In this document: piece after piece, positions 1 to 11,890 of the stretch | Numbering within the stretch: position 1 is the stretch's first letter | Layout of the letters: each line of letters starts with the position of its first letter | Origin: Paragordius varius | Taxonomy: Eukaryota; Nematomorpha | Assembly (NCBI GenBank): GCA_964247055.1 | Contig: OZ176054.1 | Location: 7,068,001 to 7,132,000, forward strand | Length of the DNA stretch: 64,000 nucleotides | Reading direction: 5' to 3' | Notes under the pieces: generated by a model | What the model was told of the DNA's origin: nothing | Databases searched by the model: none | The model's input: the letters and a program-made list of their open reading frames with translations, nothing else | Made by a program: the position numbers and the translations under genes

Positions 1-3000
1 AACATTCACATTTTAATGACCTTAAATTTAAGTAAACTTTTATATTTTTGTTTACGTTTAGATGACACCTGTTGGCAATCTATCGTCATTGCCTAATGAT
101 CCCAAAAATATAATTAAATCATATAGTACACCTAAAATTATATCCATGCTTATAAATAAATTTAATAATTAAACGTCAAAATTTCAAAATTTTATGGATA
201 ATAGGGATTGGAAATATCTTTGAAAAAAATCTCAAAAATATTTTATACCTTTACTCAAATATTTTCATCACTTAATTTATTTATAAGAGCATACCAACCA
301 TGTTTGGTATGAATGGTAACAAGAGTCCACCAAAAAAATCAGTCGCTTCCAAAGGTAATTGTGTCGGCATGTTATCGATTGAACATACCAGGACCCCATC
401 TCCTGTAAAACTATCATTGTAAAAAATTTTTAATACTTTTTAAGTAAATTTATTTATACCCCAAATTAGATGATTTCATATCTTAAAAAAGCTTAACTTG
501 ACAAAGGTATAAAGTGACTTTAAAAACTTTTTATAGCCATAAAATAAAATAATCAACAATATATTTGTAAAGCAATGCAAAACCATTAAAAAGAGTTTTC
601 ATCACACATACCATACCTTTCTGTATTTTTATTTTGATCAGCATCGTAAAGGCAAAAAGGTTTATCTATCGTGGTACATTCACTCATAAATTCAATACTT
701 CCACCTGGATCAGCTGATATATCGCAGATGGCTAAAAGTCTGTGTGGTAAATTGGGACACCCTGGAATTTCTAAAATGCATATAATGCGCATAAAATTAT
801 AATTCAATTCAATTTGTTTATGGATTCTTAAAAAGAATTAGTATTAAAGCAATTAATTTTTTGAGAAGGGGATATTTTTATCATATTGCCAAAACAAAAA
901 ACTTTTGTTCTACCCAATTATTATCATATCTCCAACCATTAATAACGTTACAAAACTTTAATAAATGAGAAAATATATAAAATTACAAACAATATTGCAA
1001 TTACTGATCATAATTAATTTTTTGCTTTCTGCCTTTAAGTTATATAAAGTTTTATACCAGTTTTAAGCGTATTAGGAGTGGAAGCTTTTGAAAGATTTTC
1101 ATCAGATGAATTAGGAGTGTTGAAAGGATTCGTTGAATCAGGTTGCAAATTTTGCTTACGTGTAAACATAAAAGATGGTAGGGTCATACTCTTAGGGTTG
1201 TTGAAATTATTTTTTCCAAAATAAAAATGATTCGTTAAAGTGTGATAAAGCTTTTTATCATATTTCGTATCACCTTTATTCTGTCCATTATTATTGTTTG
1301 GTTGATCATAATAAAAGTATTGCTCAGGGGCATCTGTAAGAGATGAGCGACCATAATATTTTCGAAAATCCAATCCTGCATTAATATAAAAGTAATGAAA
1401 TCAGATTTTCTTAAGTAAAATAACCCTTAATCATGATGTATTAAATTTTTAAAATTTATATACGAGTTAATGCAATGTACAGTTATAATTAAAACGCCTT
1501 TCCAAAAACTATTTACTTTATATTTTATGTATATTACACAAAAACGGAATGAAACATGTGTAGGACAAAACAATTTGATCAGAAATTTTTAACCCACTTT
1601 TTTAACAGTTAAAACAATTTAAAAATCATCAATATAAATGCTTTATAAATTTATGACAAACAAATTTTACATAATGTTACGCTGGTTAAAATAGAGCAAT
1701 CAATTTTTTTAATATACATTTTTGTTTTTACATACAAATACCTTTTACATACAATAAATTTAAAGGGTAAGACAGTGGTGAGGAAAACAACATATTTTTG
1801 TTCATTATAAATTTTTTATAATATTTGTATAACTGACTCTCTCGATGCGGTATATGATCGCTGGCTTGGAGCAATGTTTTAGCTGCTGGGATAGTTATCA
1901 GTTTGGGTGAATCGGGAGCCCAATATATCCCGTTTATAATAACGTTTGCGTAGGGGGCAATCTATAATTAAAAAAATATAAAAATTCATAATTCGCCATG
2001 GATGAAATTATATAATCAATTACAGAAAAAAACGTAAAATAAATTTTAAATCATAAATTAATCGCTAAAAATTGTGGTTAATAATTTCAAACTTAATTTG
2101 GTCGCCAAAAAAATTGAATGTATAATGGGGGTTTTTTTCAAAAAAGGCAGCAATCGAATATTTTTTCTATTCATTTGGTTTAAAAAAAGTAAATATTGTA
2201 AAAATCAAAAACAGAAATATTTTAACCTTACTACTAAACATTGAAATATAATCTTTAGGATTTTTGTCATAATCTTCAGCATCAAAGGTCCCCCTCTGTT
2301 TATGTACTAAATGATGTTCGCGACTTATGACACATGCGTATATTTTATTCATTTCTATACAATATTTAATAAAATAAAATTAAAGTTATTAAGACAAAAT
2401 ATAATAAATAGAGCAGAAAAATCTTATAACATATTTATTCTTAAATTATAGTACCGCATTATTTTTATAAAGTATTATAACATAAATTCAATAAAATTAG
2501 GATGTATCTAACTAAAATTCATTTATGAATTCAATAATTTGCTAATATTTGCATAAAATTATTCGGCTTAATCCATAAAATAAAAATTATCTAAATTAAA
2601 AACGTAGAAGATTACACGTAATTTTGATAATATAAAGAAAATACTTCCGTATTTTAGGACTTTTGGTAAAGTTTCTGGATGAATGTATTCGTGGGGTAAT
2701 TCATTAAAGACTTCACGAGCACCCTGTAAAATAAATAAAATTATATTTGGATAAATTAAAAAAAATCAATTTTATTTGACTCATTGGTAGCTAAGACTTA
2801 ATACACTCCTGTGTTATGAAACACTAGCTGATGGTCCAACCTTAAAAAAATTATCCCTAATAAAAAAATAACCGATGAAAAAACAATACTAATAGGTCAA
2901 CATACACATATAAAAAATTTGTGACTCTTTAACTCGTATTCCGGATTTCATATCAAAGAAACCAAGATTTATTGATTTAAACACGCCTTTTTTGTTTTAA

Positions 3001-6000
3001 TTAATATTTTGTAATGATTTAAATTGAGTAAGGAGTTATTTTAAATATTATTGATGTCTCAAATGATCAAATTTCATTATATAAAGTAGAAATTAAATAT
3101 ACTTATACAACTTTGAATATTTGAACCACTATAGAAAAATTTACAGTCATAAAAGCAACAACCACAATAAAATATAGAGATGAACTCTGTCACCAAAAAA
3201 CAAAAAAGGTTTACATTTAAATATTAATTACTCACGTGGTTTTATTTTAAATTATTATAATAATAATCAACAAAATACAAAAATTGAAGGACTTTATAGA
3301 GTATAGCCACACAAAATCAATAACTTATCGATCGATAAAAAAATTAATAAATTATTATAAAATTCGTAATGGCTGTTTTAAAAAAAAGATATGTACTTGA
3401 GATACATTCCCAGACCCTGTAAAAATGAAAGTCAAGGGGCCAATCGATTTGGGCATATAACCCAAGGCGATTTGATAACCAACATCTCGAATCGCTTGTC
3501 TAGCAACATTACTATTACGATAATTATGAGCCAATCCTACATTCTAAAGCGTAGTTTAAACAGTAAAAATTAAAGATAGATTATAATATTTTTTACATAT
3601 AAAAACTACATTTTTTGGTATATAACAAAATTGCAAAATAAATTAACTCTGCTACCTATTTACATTATTCTTTATTTCGCAACTCAAAATGATAGGTTAG
3701 TTATTTCAAAATATGCCTTTCTTTATAATGAAAAAAAAATCTTTATTTTGTTTGCCTTTATAAATTTTTACTGTAACTTTACTATCAAATCACAAAAATG
3801 TTTTAGCTAAAATAAAAGATTGTAATAACCATGAAAGGTGTATGATGACCCAAGGCCAATAACCTTAATCCCAAACCGTGCAATATATTAATCATACCAG
3901 CCACACCGGCATACTTGCCAAATGCAATGACTCTAGCGTGATTTTCATCCACCATTTTTTCGTAATCGATTAACCGTATGTTCTAAACGTAGCGAAACAT
4001 AAAATTAACTGTAATTTTGAACTTCCAATTAAATGGTTAAATATTAAATATCCGTCAAATAACCAAATAATGTTAAAAAAGACATAAGATTTTTTACGTT
4101 ATTAATTAAAAAAATAATAAAAATATAGTTAATTTAAAATTTAAGAATATCGAAAACCGAATTATAATCAAATTTGTTAGCAAAATTTGTTGTTACAAAA
4201 TTGATAAAGCCTCGCAAAAAATTAAGCCCCACGACTTTTCTTCAAGTAAAAAGCAAATAACCTTTTCTAATATGGCATCCAAAAGTCCCATATTATCGGC
4301 TTGGGCTTTATGAGTATGTGAAAAAAAGACATAAGTTTTATTATCAATGAGTTCATCAATATCAGCTGGTCGCTTGACACCAACAATCAAACTAGCTTCA
4401 CTAATATCCTCCTGTATCATGGCTCCTGCTTTGGCATATTCCTTTATTAACAAATAAAAAATGCGATATAGTTTGATTTACATGTTGTTTATTGAAATAT
4501 AATTTTTGGTCTAAAGCGGTTCCACGGAAAATCTAATGGTAGTTTTGGTCCCATTAAATTAAATTTCCAGACGAATTTTTTCTTAACAATTATATAATAT
4601 TTATTTATCTATTTCAAAACTTCCAGTGTTGATTGACCTTGTTCTAAAAGCATTATAATACAGAATTTTTAACTTTATTGGAATAAACCCCCTTTGTGCA
4701 TTATTTTGTAATTTGGATATTTAAAACTTTTTCAAAAAGTAAACGTTAAAGGTTTGGCAATTTTGATTGGTGAAATCTCCCTGTATTACTAAATCGTCTG
4801 CCAAAATTATAATTCGATAAATATTTTTGGTTTACAATATAATTTAATCAGGATCAAATAAATTAAATGATTTAATATATTTTTGATTATCAATATAAGT
4901 AATTTAGAAGACGTAATCTAATTACCATTTAAAAGCATATAATACACAAATTAAATGGGCAATAAGGTAATTGCTATAATTATCAGAAAAATATAATCAA
5001 ATAAAATAAAATAAACGAAACTTATGGCCTTAAACGAAAATAGGTAGGTTAATTTTAATTTTTAATTTCATTTTTGTATGTATTAAAAAATCTTAGAATA
5101 TTTAGCTCCTCAGTTGTTTTTTAGTTTAGGGGTAGAGTAGCATAGGCATAGAAACCCGTACGCTTTTTACTGTACACTATACTTGGGAAACTTTTACTAA
5201 GCGAATTTCTCGCATAAAAAAGGTTATTAATTAATTTTTGTTAATAAATAGTTGAAATCAGAATAAAAGCATATTCGCGAAACTTTTCGGTCCCATGTAC
5301 CACATACAAAGGTTTTAATGCATATGATTCAAAAAAATTCAAAAAAGACGCTTATAATTATATTTTAAATCGGCAATTTTTCAGCATCAAAATTGTATGC
5401 TAATTATTTTAAAATCATAATACATATCGACATGTAAATTAAATTCTGCTCTCGTTACTGTCGTAGGAATTCAAATAAATTTTATGAGGTGAAATCCATT
5501 GTCCACCAAAAAATTTGATCCACAATTATTTATTTATATGAATAATTAGAATAACCTAAACAATTCAATATATGATCATATAGGTTAAAGTAAATAATAA
5601 CAACAATATAACGCGAAGGAATCGCTTAATAATTTTTCCTTATGCTATGACAGATTTCGTTAATTATATAATTAGCACGATAATATAAGTAGTAAAAACC
5701 AAAAACAAATATTTTTCTCACATCATATTTGAGGATAATTTAGCCATAAAAATTGCTAACCTAAATTAATTCAATAGTGTGAGCGGTTATTCACAAATAA
5801 ACTGCAGACAAGCAGCTATACAAGATTTTTTGGCACAATAATGCATATATTTGTTTTTTTTGTCGAAAATAATAAATAAACTTTTTGGCACATTTTACGA
5901 AAGCTATAAAATGTATTACTTACGGCATTCAATGTAAAATTAATTTCGTAATATTTGTTGCATAATATATTAATTCCTGGGATATTTTTCTACTTTAACC

Positions 6001-6428
6001 GAAATTCATCTCAAATAAAATAATGTCCTTCGTCAATGGTAATCATAGACTAGCATTGTGCCTGTAAGCGCCTGAAGTATACATCTATTTGACTTACGGT
6101 CAACCATTTTCTATATATATACCATACATAATTTTGCAATTCAGGTATAATTACAATAGGGATGGCAATTTAAACCTAAACTGATTTGAGCATAACTCGA
6201 GTAAAAATAATTAATTAGAAAATAAAATCTTACATCCATAGGGTACGCTCGACGATTAGAAGGTTGTACTAAAACACGTAACCCTTTCCCACATAAAGCC
6301 TTTACATGAACGGGCGATAAGGGGGCTCGCCTTTCCCAAGCACTTTGGGTCTCTCTACGAATTGCCAATGTATTGAGATTTGATACATCGGTCTTTTGGG
6401 AATATAAACGAAATATAATGCGTAACAT
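1..6428 (-). CDS. AASS: AASS: lysine-ketoglutarate reductase / saccharopine dehydrogenase, N-terminal part
   Basis: Bifunctional mitochondrial enzyme for the first two steps of lysine breakdown (lysine to saccharopine to aminoadipate semialdehyde). Exons on the minus strand: 6428-6234, 4441-4262, 3982-3830, 3543-3397, 2723-2645, 2354-2227, 1961-1838, 1375-1058, 770-612, 402-295, and tentatively 92-69. All joins have GT/AG and matching phases. The first exon has a presequence-like start ([12 protein letters not shown]), then AIRRE and WERRAPLSP, the family's hallmark N-terminus. Later exons give [51 protein letters not shown] and [13 protein letters not shown], all characteristic of animal AASS and close to insect versions. 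The remaining saccharopine dehydrogenase half lies beyond the left edge. The 1375-1058 exon adds about 106 Asn-rich residues where human and fly proteins are short. The 24-nt last exon is a guess; the rest is secure. Confidence 0.93.
1058..1375 (-). other. AASS insert exon (Asn-rich)
   Basis: Exon of the AASS gene encoding about 106 residues rich in Asn, Lys, Tyr, Ser and Thr. It lies between the part ending [14 protein letters not shown] and the part starting [11 protein letters not shown]. Acceptor (tgcag at 1380-1376) and donor (gtataa from 1057) fit phase 1 on both sides, so the frame passes through without a stop. Human and fly AASS have only a short loop here, so this is a lineage-specific expansion or an optional exon. 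Because it is phase-symmetric, skipping it would keep the frame. Confidence 0.75.
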
Positions 6429-6699
6429 AAAATTTGTGTCGATGGATTAATTAGAGAAAAAACAATGGTAAAAATACGCTTTTCAAATTTAAATTATAGA
6501 AGGTGTGCCCTTCGACACATGATAAAAATACACTCATTTTTGTCTATTGTTAAAAAATAAAAATAATTGATATCCAAATAATTATTTATGGCAAAATAAT
6601 TTTAAAATCTTCATAAAACTTTGCAATGTATTGGGGGTAGTAGATTTACTTATTATTATGCTTTTTTATTTGTAAGATGGGCCTATGTTAGGCAATAAC

Positions 6700-7850
6700 T
6701 TAAAAAATAATATTTCAAATCTACTTTTTTGACATTTTGACCGAAAGTGCTATTAACACTTAAAAAAGTACTGAAAACGATCCAATTTAAATTTATTCTA
6801 TTCAAATTAAAATTATATAAATAAGCCGATATATCTAAATAAAATTTAGTTTTTAAAAAGTTCTATATCAAACAACTTCGACGCCATTTTTATTTTACAA
6901 CCTTGCAAAATATCGAGTTCATTTGATTAACACTTCGATTCAAATTGGGGTATGTAAATACCCCAGACTAAATTAAAATTGGTAGTTTTAAAAAGATACT
7001 GAGGAAAACGGTCCTATTTTAAATTTAAGCTCTATCTTAATAAAAATTATATAAATAAACCAAAATATCTAAATAAGATTTTGTTTTAAAAAAAAGTTCC
7101 ATGTCAAACTAATCCGACGCCATTTTTATTTTACAAATTTTTGCAAAATATCGTCATTTTATTTTAAGGGTAAATATAAAGCTAATTTTTTATTTAAATT
7201 AAATCATAAATTGTTAGAAATAGAAAAGGCTATTTATTTTGCGTTTTTTTTCAATTTTACCATTCCACCACGTTGTCTTTTTTGCCTTTGAGTTTAAATT
7301 AAAATAATTAATATTAAGTATTTTTGAATAGATTTTTTATATATTTCGGTTTATTAATGTTATGTAAGTGCAAAATTTTGCCATGGTTTTGATTGCTTCC
7401 ATATTTTTAATAATTTTATTTTAAACAGGCCTGGGGTATCTAACTACCCCAATTTGAATCGAAGTACTGAAATGAGTGTGTTGTATTCAAGTGTTAAGCT
7501 AAAATGAAACCGATTTATTCATTTAAATGACATCTAAAATTGATAGAAACAGTAAAAGTAGTTTATTTTGTATCATTTTAAAATGTAGCTAATGCACACA
7601 TGTCATGTTGACAGAGGTTTTACCTTAAAATAAGTAATATGAAGTATTTTTAAAACTTTTTTATATATTTCGTTTTATTAATTTTATAAATGTGCGAATC
7701 CTAGCCATGGTTTAAATTCGCTCCTTATTTTATAAATTATTTAATTTAAAACAAGTCTGGAGTATCCAACTACCCCAATTTGAATTGGAGGACTGAAATG
7801 AATGTGTTGCATCCAGTTAAATATCTCAATATTAAATTAATTTCTTGAAA
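6700..7850. repeat. Dispersed repeat, copy 1 (inverted copy at 51180-51820)
   Basis: The stretch contains two imperfect tandem subunits (about 6765-6915 and 7000-7155) sharing ATATAAATAA, ATATCTAAATAA and GACGCCATTTTTATTTTAC. It then has two stretches with CTACCCCAATTTGAAT (about 7440 and 7770). The words reappear as reverse complement at 51180-51820, including ACATCTAAAATTGATAGAAA at 7528 against its complement near 51570. No open frame, poly-A tail or clear terminal repeat was found, so the class is unknown. Confidence 0.55.
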
Positions 7851-8059
7851 AAAAATTTAAAGGGGGGTTCCAATTTAAATCTATGCTTCCATTTTAACAA
7901 TTCATCTTTCGATTTTTTGGGACAATTGCTAATTGGAATATTTTCTACCTCTGCTTAAATTATATAAACAACTGTTTTAAGAGTTGTTTTGGCTTAATCC
8001 ATTTAGCAAACTATCTTCTACTGCAGATAAAAATTAATAATTTTAGAGTTTTTTAACTT

Positions 8060-8452
8060 TTAGAGTCCGAAACGCGAATACCTCCTAAAGACGATATAAG
8101 GCAAGGAGTTAATTTTGGATTTTAAAAAATCAAAATTTTTTAACACTTCATGACCTTTTGGTAGTTTATATCCCAGATTTGAAATTCGAATATCTGAAAA
8201 AGTATTTAAGGTATTATGAAAGTATGCTTTCTTTAGCCTCTCAGGCGCATAACACAAAAACATAAAAGTGTAAATTTGATAAATCCTTCGCCGCCATTCT
8301 TTTAAAGCTAATATAATTGGCAAAAATGCATAATATTTATATAAAAACGAGCTGTTGAGTTTAATCGTGTTTTGGTGTCCAGTTTTAAACTCTAGAAGAA
8401 AAACTGTAATAAATAATAACTTTTTTATTACAGAAGAATGTTTGATAATCAA
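8060..8452 (-). mobile_element. Possible LTR-retrotransposon RNase H fossil (doubtful)
   Basis: A 130-codon frame without recognised host homology. The words ALKEWRRRIY and, about 50 residues later, FDF followed by INSLP and RRYSRF recall the RNase H end of Ty3/Gypsy-type polymerases. The spacing is only roughly right, and neither a flanking integrase nor long terminal repeats were found. If real, it is a short, broken and old fragment. It could equally be a chance frame in AT-rich DNA. Confidence 0.2.
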
Positions 8453-9399
8453 ATTTTAACTAATAACATTATAAAGAGCAGAGTTCAAGATATTCTGGAA
8501 TATAAAACTACCCTAATATATTATCGCAAACAAAAAGTGAAAACATGAAATGTTACAATCTAATTTGGAAGCTAGTTAATTATTCACTTTATTTAACCTT
8601 AATTTACATTTATTAGCCTGCTATAATATTAGCGATAAAAAAATAAGGCATAATAGCTGTAAAAAGATTTGAGATGAGGAATATTTTACAATTTTAAATA
8701 TTTTTATCTCTGCTCCAAATACGTATTGTCTAAATTTTTCCCTCAGGTTTATGCAAAAACTAAGAAATTTCAAGTCTTGTAGAATGAATATTGATATTTA
8801 GAGGCATCAATATTTAGCGCAAACTTTAGTTTCAATACATTCCATTTTTTTAATTTTTGATTTTAGACAGGTCTGGGTCATCATTCACACCAATTTCTAT
8901 AACCAGAGACGATTTTAGAGGTTAAATAGGTTTTATAAATTAACTTAGCATAGTGTTTGGAATGTTTTTATATCTACTAAATTATAAGTGGCGAACAAGC
9001 ATATAATTTTGAGATAAACGACATTAATATGCAGGTGACTATATTATATTAACTCCAATTATCTTTTTGAATTTTCTAACCAAAGCCATTTAAAATTAAA
9101 TAAATCTAAATAATTACGGAATAACTCAATTCAAACAAATGCATTGATTATATCCCTTTTAGGAGCATTATAAAAAATATTTATTAAAAATTTAAATTAT
9201 GAACAAATTTTCTGCCAAAAATATAACCGCAATTTTTTGGATTTTTATAAAATTTAATAATGGTAATTAAAACACTGAATTATTAAAAAAATTGTATTAA
9301 TATGCTTTTATTAATTATAACAGTTTGATCTTATTAGATATGCTATCTAAAATATTACACTCTCCCAAAACTGTAAAGAATAAAACCATTTTGTATTGG

Positions 9400-10340
9400 A
9401 TGAAATCTCAGTTCAAAAGATGGCTCTTTTCTTTCAACATACTTAAAGACAAAATTTTTTGAAACTATATTAAAATATTTTTTTAATATTTTACTAGCTA
9501 AATTCACTATTAAAATCTTAACATTCATATTTTATTCAGTAAAAAAACTTAAATATCAAAATAAAAGTAAAAAATATATTTTTTAAAATTTTATTTTTTT
9601 ATCACCTGGTTTATGAGTGTATAAAAAATTTACTGTTTTATTTTGGAATCTGAGATGAGCGGGAATTAAAGTATATAAATTAAAACATATATAGGATTTA
9701 ATAGTAGTGGAATATCAACCAAAAATCCGTCCAAATCCCAGTTAAAATATTAATTTGTGTTAAAACAATGTTATAAGGATTAGGATTGTTGTTTGATACA
9801 CTACTTTTCAATATACTAATTCCCACTCATGTAAGATTCCAAAATAAAACAGTATAAATTTTTTATACACTCATAAACCAGGTGACAAAAAAATGAAAAA
9901 ATAAAAAACAATATTTTTTAGTTTTATTTTGATATATAAGTTTTTTTTACTAAATAAATTATGAAAGTTAAGATTTTAATAGAATTTAGCTAGTAAATAA
10001 TTAAAAAATATTTTTAGTTTCATAAAAAAATTTGTCTTTTAAATATGTTGAAAGAAAAACGCCATCATTTGAAGGAGGATTTGATAACCCTAAGATTTTA
10101 GGCTATTTATATTAAAAATATCTCCTAAATGATAATAAACCCTAATATATCAAGTTTTATTATTATTTTTTGAATAATTCTTAATTATCAATCTTTACTT
10201 TTGGCCCAATTTTGATTTCCTAATATTTCAAAAACTAGGTCGTCAACTAATTGAAATTTTTGGGCCAAATGAATTCGCTGAACATGAGCTATCTCATGAA
10301 AAAAAAATTTGATGAAAAAATAACCCTCTTTTTTCCATAT
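9400..10340. mobile_element. Foldback/MITE-like element, degraded copy
   Basis: Two inverted arms, about 9400-9660 and 9810-10340, face each other around a 150-bp centre. The inner arms share TTTATGAGTGTATAAAAAAT (near 9610) and its complement (near 9870), next to CACCTGG/CCAGGTG. The right arm ends AACCCTCTTTTTTCC near 10336, the same end as the fuller copy at 19778-21010. The outer part of the left arm is missing. No coding capacity. Confidence 0.75.
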
Positions 10341-10439
10341 AATTACAAATTAATATAGTTTTTAATTAAATAATTTATAATAACAATAACGCTTTTTTGA
10401 TATTGCCTTTAAATTCAAACATTATTTCTGATATGTTTG

Positions 10440-10700
10440 ACAAATGCCATTAATTGTATGGGATTTTATTTGGGTTGATTAAAAATTCGTTTACCATCAT
10501 TTCGATCGCTGCAAGTACACATTGTGCAAGTTTAAGTTTAATTTTCACATTGTGGTGTGCCCACAAATTTTATAAATATATAATCGATATATATAGAAAC
10601 TTGGATTCTCCCAACTTCATTCCCAATTTTCTTTCATCATTACAGTTGGGACAGCCTACCTCTTTAAGCAGTATATTGTCATACAAGATGCGAGTGATAA
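10440..10700 (-). mobile_element. Possible Merlin-like transposase remnant (tentative)
   Basis: Read on the minus strand this stretch gives GCPNCNDERKL, then after an apparent gap SKFLYISIIYL and WAHHNVKIKL. The zinc-knuckle CPxC, then a segment ending in YLW, resembles the start of Merlin/ISXO2-type transposases. It is interrupted by a stop and lacks the catalytic residues. The plus-strand frame over the same bases (10454-10777) has no such resemblance and is taken as a shadow. Low confidence. Confidence 0.25.
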
Positions 10701-10999
10701 AGTTTTTTTATACTTGTAACTTAAAATTTTGCAATCATATACACATAAAAAATAATAAATTTTTGGAATTGCATTGATCATGCTGTCATAGGAGTAATGC
10801 TATTTTAAATTTCTATCATTGCTTAAGCTGACCATTTGGTAAATGGTTACAAAAAACTTATTATTTAATTAGAATGTGTATCCTTTAAATTGGATAAATT
10901 TAAGCCACTTCGTTTCCATTATATAACAGGTGTAGACAAAAGTCTTTATAGGTTTTTTGGTAAAAAAAAACATATAATTTTGTAAAGAAATCAATTATT

Positions 11000-11890
11000 T
11001 ACTTTATTCATTATATTTTTTATCAGTTTCTTCACGCCTATCTAGTAATATATTAATCCATTTAGAAATTCGATTGTATTTTGCTAAGTGTCCTTTGTCA
11101 AGCCATTTTGCAAGTCTTTGAAATTATTAAAGTGCTGCTCTGCAAGCGTGTGCCTCATTGATCCAAAGAGGTAATATTCACCTGGCGCCATATCAGGGAA
11201 ATACGGCGGAGTAAGAATTTCCGTTGAAGGAATTTTTAAATGTCTTTGGTTTTGTGGCGGAGGATTGTCATATGTTAAAATCTTTTTGCCATGTGTGACC
11301 CATTCCAGTCTTTTTTAATTAAATCGTATATACTCATTATTTTTTGGCCATAGCGCTGAGTATTAATGGTTTTACTAGATTTCAAAACCATAATACAATA
11401 CCGCTCTAGTTCCGCCAGACACAGATAATCCTCGTGTGCCGAGATTATTGGTCTTCATTGCTCTTAGGCGTCTCTGATTTTTTGTGCTGCACGTAGTGCT
11501 TCTACCGATTGCCATTGAGTTTGAGTTGAATCATTATCCAATAACTACTGCGCTTGATAGTCTTAGCAGTTGTGTGCTAAGCGCCCACTCTTTCTCATTT
11601 TGATATTATAATTTAATCATTAACCATGTTTCACATGTTTTAATCGATGGAGTATGTTCACCATATCTTTCTACCATCAAACGATGACTTTCAAGATTCG
11701 TTTTCTTCTGAGAAATAGCAAAAGCAGTGCACGATGCAAATTTAAGGCACACGATTCGAGATGATTGATGTAATAAGGCGCTTATTTGGCAGACTCGAAT
11801 TGGTGTATTTGTATTAATTGGGTCTGTGTCAAATTAATCGTCTGCGTACTTTTTACCGATTCTCTTAGTTAAGTCGGTAATGACTATGAC
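11000..11890 (-). mobile_element. mariner-family DNA transposon remnant, copy A
   Basis: Minus-strand translation gives broken but recognisable mariner transposase pieces. Near 11740-11600 there is an N-terminal helix-turn-helix segment. Near 11530-11500 comes DNDSTQTQ, the usual DEDSxQTQ motif. Near 11255 the word DNPPPQ matches the DNAPPH block that carries the second catalytic Asp. Then PPYFPDMAPGEYYLFGSMRH and LAEQHFNNFKDL match the PHPPYSPDLAPSDYHLF block, and the C-terminal end lies near 11005. Several frame breaks and stops make it inactive. The same family occurs at 40100-40970 and 47600-48040 in the same orientation. Confidence 0.85.

Larger units (their letters stand above)
6429..9390. 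other. Intergenic, repeat-rich, AT-rich
   Basis: No gene could be supported here. The left part is upstream of AASS. From about 6700 to 7850 it holds the dispersed repeat listed separately. A 130-codon minus-strand frame at 8060-8452 is listed separately as a doubtful fossil. The remainder (7850-8060 and 8453-9390) is AT-rich sequence in which I see nothing specific apart from a short match to the same repeat near 8870-8910. Confidence 0.5.

Noticed and set aside
10454-10777. A 107-codon plus-strand frame
   Set aside because: No homology, hydrophobic AT-driven composition. The opposite strand gives a weak transposase resemblance, which is the better reading.
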